Notes under the pieces: generated by a model | What the model saw: only the letters and a program-made list of their open reading frames with translations | Told to the model about the DNA's origin: nothing | Database searches by the model: none | Source of the DNA: Candidatus Brocadiia bacterium | GTDB lineage: Bacteria > Planctomycetota > PUPC01 > DSUN01 | Direction: 5' to 3' | NCBI GenBank assembly: GCA_016782825.1 | Contig: JADHXT010000036.1 | Span: 1-15,181 of the forward strand | Length of the DNA stretch: 15,181 nucleotides | Made by a program: the position numbers and the translations under genes | In this document: one piece after another, positions 14,022 to 15,181 of the stretch | How positions within the stretch are numbered: the stretch's first letter is position 1 | Layout of the letters: the number at the start of each line of letters is the position of its first letter

Positions 14022-15181
14022 TCATTTTCGCTCTACTGTTTGCCGATCGCCACGCGGCGGGGCGATCTCCTTCACCAGCAGGACAATCCAATGGCCGTTG
14101 CCTGGGGAACGCAGAGGCACCTTCCGGCCGCCTTGGAGTGATGGCTGCTTCTTCCATTTGCCGTGCTCGATATCCAGCCATTTGACGGCGAAGGATGCGG
14201 TGACCCCGGAAAGATCCAGCGCCACCTCGCCGCCGTCCGGGAAGTAGACGGCGTACTCCTTGCCCGGGTTGGCGAGGCAGTAGGCTTCGTCGGGCTTCCT
14301 GTCCGAGAGCAGGCCGCTGTGTGGCTCGCACGTGAAGACGTCCATCTCAGCCGTGAGCATCCGCATGCTCCGGATGTTGGCCTGCGCAGTCTCGCCAAGC
14401 CCCAGCCCCGAGGGTGGACGATGGAATCGGCTGGAGGCCATTCCGCCGAAGATGTTCCGCCACAATCGCTCGACGGCGTCGCGCGTGCGGCCGTAGCGTC
14501 CGCCGACGCCGTCGCGCGCGCCGGGCGGCGACTTGAGATACACCTCGTCCGAGCCGTAGATCTTGACGTTGTTGAGCGGACGGGCCGGCTTCACATAGGC
14601 CCGTACCTTCTCGATATTGTCCCAGTGCATCTGGCCGCGGTTGCTGTTGTTCTGCGAGACATCGCAGAAGGAGTACGTTTCGGGGTGGTCGTAGGTCCGC
14701 TTGTGATGCTCGTGCAGGAGGTCGGGCGGGTGGTCCCACATCTCGGTGGTGTGGACCTCGACGCCGGCCTCGGCCGCCTTCTCCTTGATGTAGCGCGACC
14801 AATAGGCTCCCCACTGGGCCGATTCGTTGGTCTCGTTGTCCATGCAATACAGCACGTTGCCGTATCGCAGGGAGATGGAGAGCATCTTGTCCACCTGCGC
14901 CTGCTGGTAGCGCAGGACGATCTGGTTGTTCTCCAGGGCCGGGACGGAGCGGAAGAAGGCGTTCTCCCGCCTGCCGGGGTGGGTGCGGATCACGTCCTTC
15001 AGGCCGGAGTCCGCCGCCGTGTAGTTGATGTTGTTCTTGGGGTTGTAGGGGTTGTGGTTCCAGCCCTGCATGTATGCGGCGAAGTCGAAGCGGTCCCAGA
15101 GCTCGATCTGGACGATGATGTCGCGCTCGCTCGCCAGCTTGAGCAGGGCCTCGAAGCGCCGCCAGTACTCGTCGCTCAATC
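14022..15181 (-). CDS. Glycoside-hydrolase-like TIM barrel, C-terminal part (start beyond right edge)
   Basis: The frame is open to the window edge, with about 386 visible residues; alignment with the paralogous barrel at 8453-11194 shows that the N-terminal barrel strands and any signal peptide are missing. A TTG codon at 15179 could be read as a start but falls mid-domain (SDEYWRRFEALLKLASERD aligns with NEPFWKRFRSFCELCADKG), so it is internal. Visible motifs include IIVQIELWDRFD, NPYNPKNNINY, GNVLYCMDNET (NE acid/base candidate), VKIYGSDEVY (second acidic candidate), FHRPP, and a C-terminal beta domain starting EAYCLANPG. The family is GH-A-like and related to DUF4038/DUF5060 enzymes, with substrate unknown. 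It is the first gene of the cluster that can be seen; the promoter must lie outside. The next gene starts 31 bases after its stop. Confidence 0.75.
   Translation of the reverse strand, partial: LSDEYWRRFEALLKLASERDIIVQIELWDRFDFAAYMQGWNHNPYNPKNNINYTAADSGLKDVIRTHPGRRENAFFRSVPALENNQIVLRYQQAQVDKMLSISLRYGNVLYCMDNETNESAQWGAYWSRYIKEKAAEAGVEVHTTEMWDHPPDLLHEHHKRTYDHPETYSFCDVSQNNSNRGQMHWDNIEKVRAYVKPARPLNNVKIYGSDEVYLKSPPGARDGVGGRYGRTRDAVERLWRNIFGGMASSRFHRPPSGLGLGETAQANIRSMRMLTAEMDVFTCEPHSGLLSDRKPDEAYCLANPGKEYAVYFPDGGEVALDLSGVTASFAVKWLDIEHGKWKKQPSLQGGRKVPLRSPGNGHWIVLLVKEIAPPRGDRQTVERK

Noticed and set aside
1..15181. CRISPR arrays, tRNA or rRNA genes, insertion sequences
   Set aside because: I saw no regularly spaced repeats, no tRNA or rRNA signature, and no transposase-like protein or flanking direct repeats. 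The DxDxDG repeats are protein-level repeats of FG-GAP domains.

Overview
This window is a single co-directional block. I find thirteen protein-coding genes, all on the minus strand, with eleven complete and one cut by each window edge. GC content is high, third positions are strongly GC-biased, and most starts have a clear AGGAG-type ribosome binding site. The protein types (DUF4838, heparinase II/III-like, concanavalin-A-like lyase/lectin proteins, DUF5060-type glycosidases, FG-GAP/VCBS proteins, and a PQQ-like propeller remnant with the WPxWRGPxRDG opening) are typical of the PVC superphylum, especially Planctomycetota or Lentisphaerota, and of similar polysaccharide-degrading lineages such as Armatimonadota, Hydrogenedentota or Sumerlaeota. 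No marker gene is present, so the lineage is an inference. No rRNA, tRNA, insertion sequence, CRISPR array or regulator gene was seen.

In transcription order (right to left) the layout is as follows. A partial glycoside-hydrolase-like TIM barrel enters at the right edge (14022-15181). Next come a DUF5060 plus TIM-barrel glycosidase with a GTG start (12410-13990) and a secreted seven-repeat FG-GAP protein (11229-12410). A 913-residue protein follows that fuses a seven-repeat FG-GAP domain to a barrel homologous to the first gene (8453-11194). Then come an 86-residue remnant of a PQQ-like propeller protein (8102-8362), two secreted concanavalin-A-like proteins (7237-8088 and 6384-7124), and a secreted C39-family-like cysteine peptidase (5315-6310). 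Two translationally coupled amidohydrolases follow (4496-5260 and 3711-4499); the first keeps the metal ligands and the second has lost them. The block ends with a 601-residue DUF4838 protein (1892-3697), a third concanavalin-A-like protein (861-1895), and the N-terminal part of a heparinase II/III-like protein (1-839).

Genes are separated by about 112 bases at most, and three junctions overlap (ATGA, ATGA, TGATG). This suggests one operon or closely coupled transcripts. Most products carry export signals, so the proposed role is extracellular or periplasmic recognition and breakdown of a complex glycan, probably one containing uronic acid or sulfate. The two amidohydrolases are the only clearly cytoplasmic products. 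No SusC/SusD pair, ABC transporter, sulfatase or regulator lies inside the window.

The points most worth checking are the ligand-less amidohydrolase paralogue, the FG-GAP/glycosidase fusion with an 18-bp perfect palindrome in its linker, the propeller remnant that joins an N-terminus directly to a C-terminus, and a possible frame switch in the tail of the cysteine peptidase.
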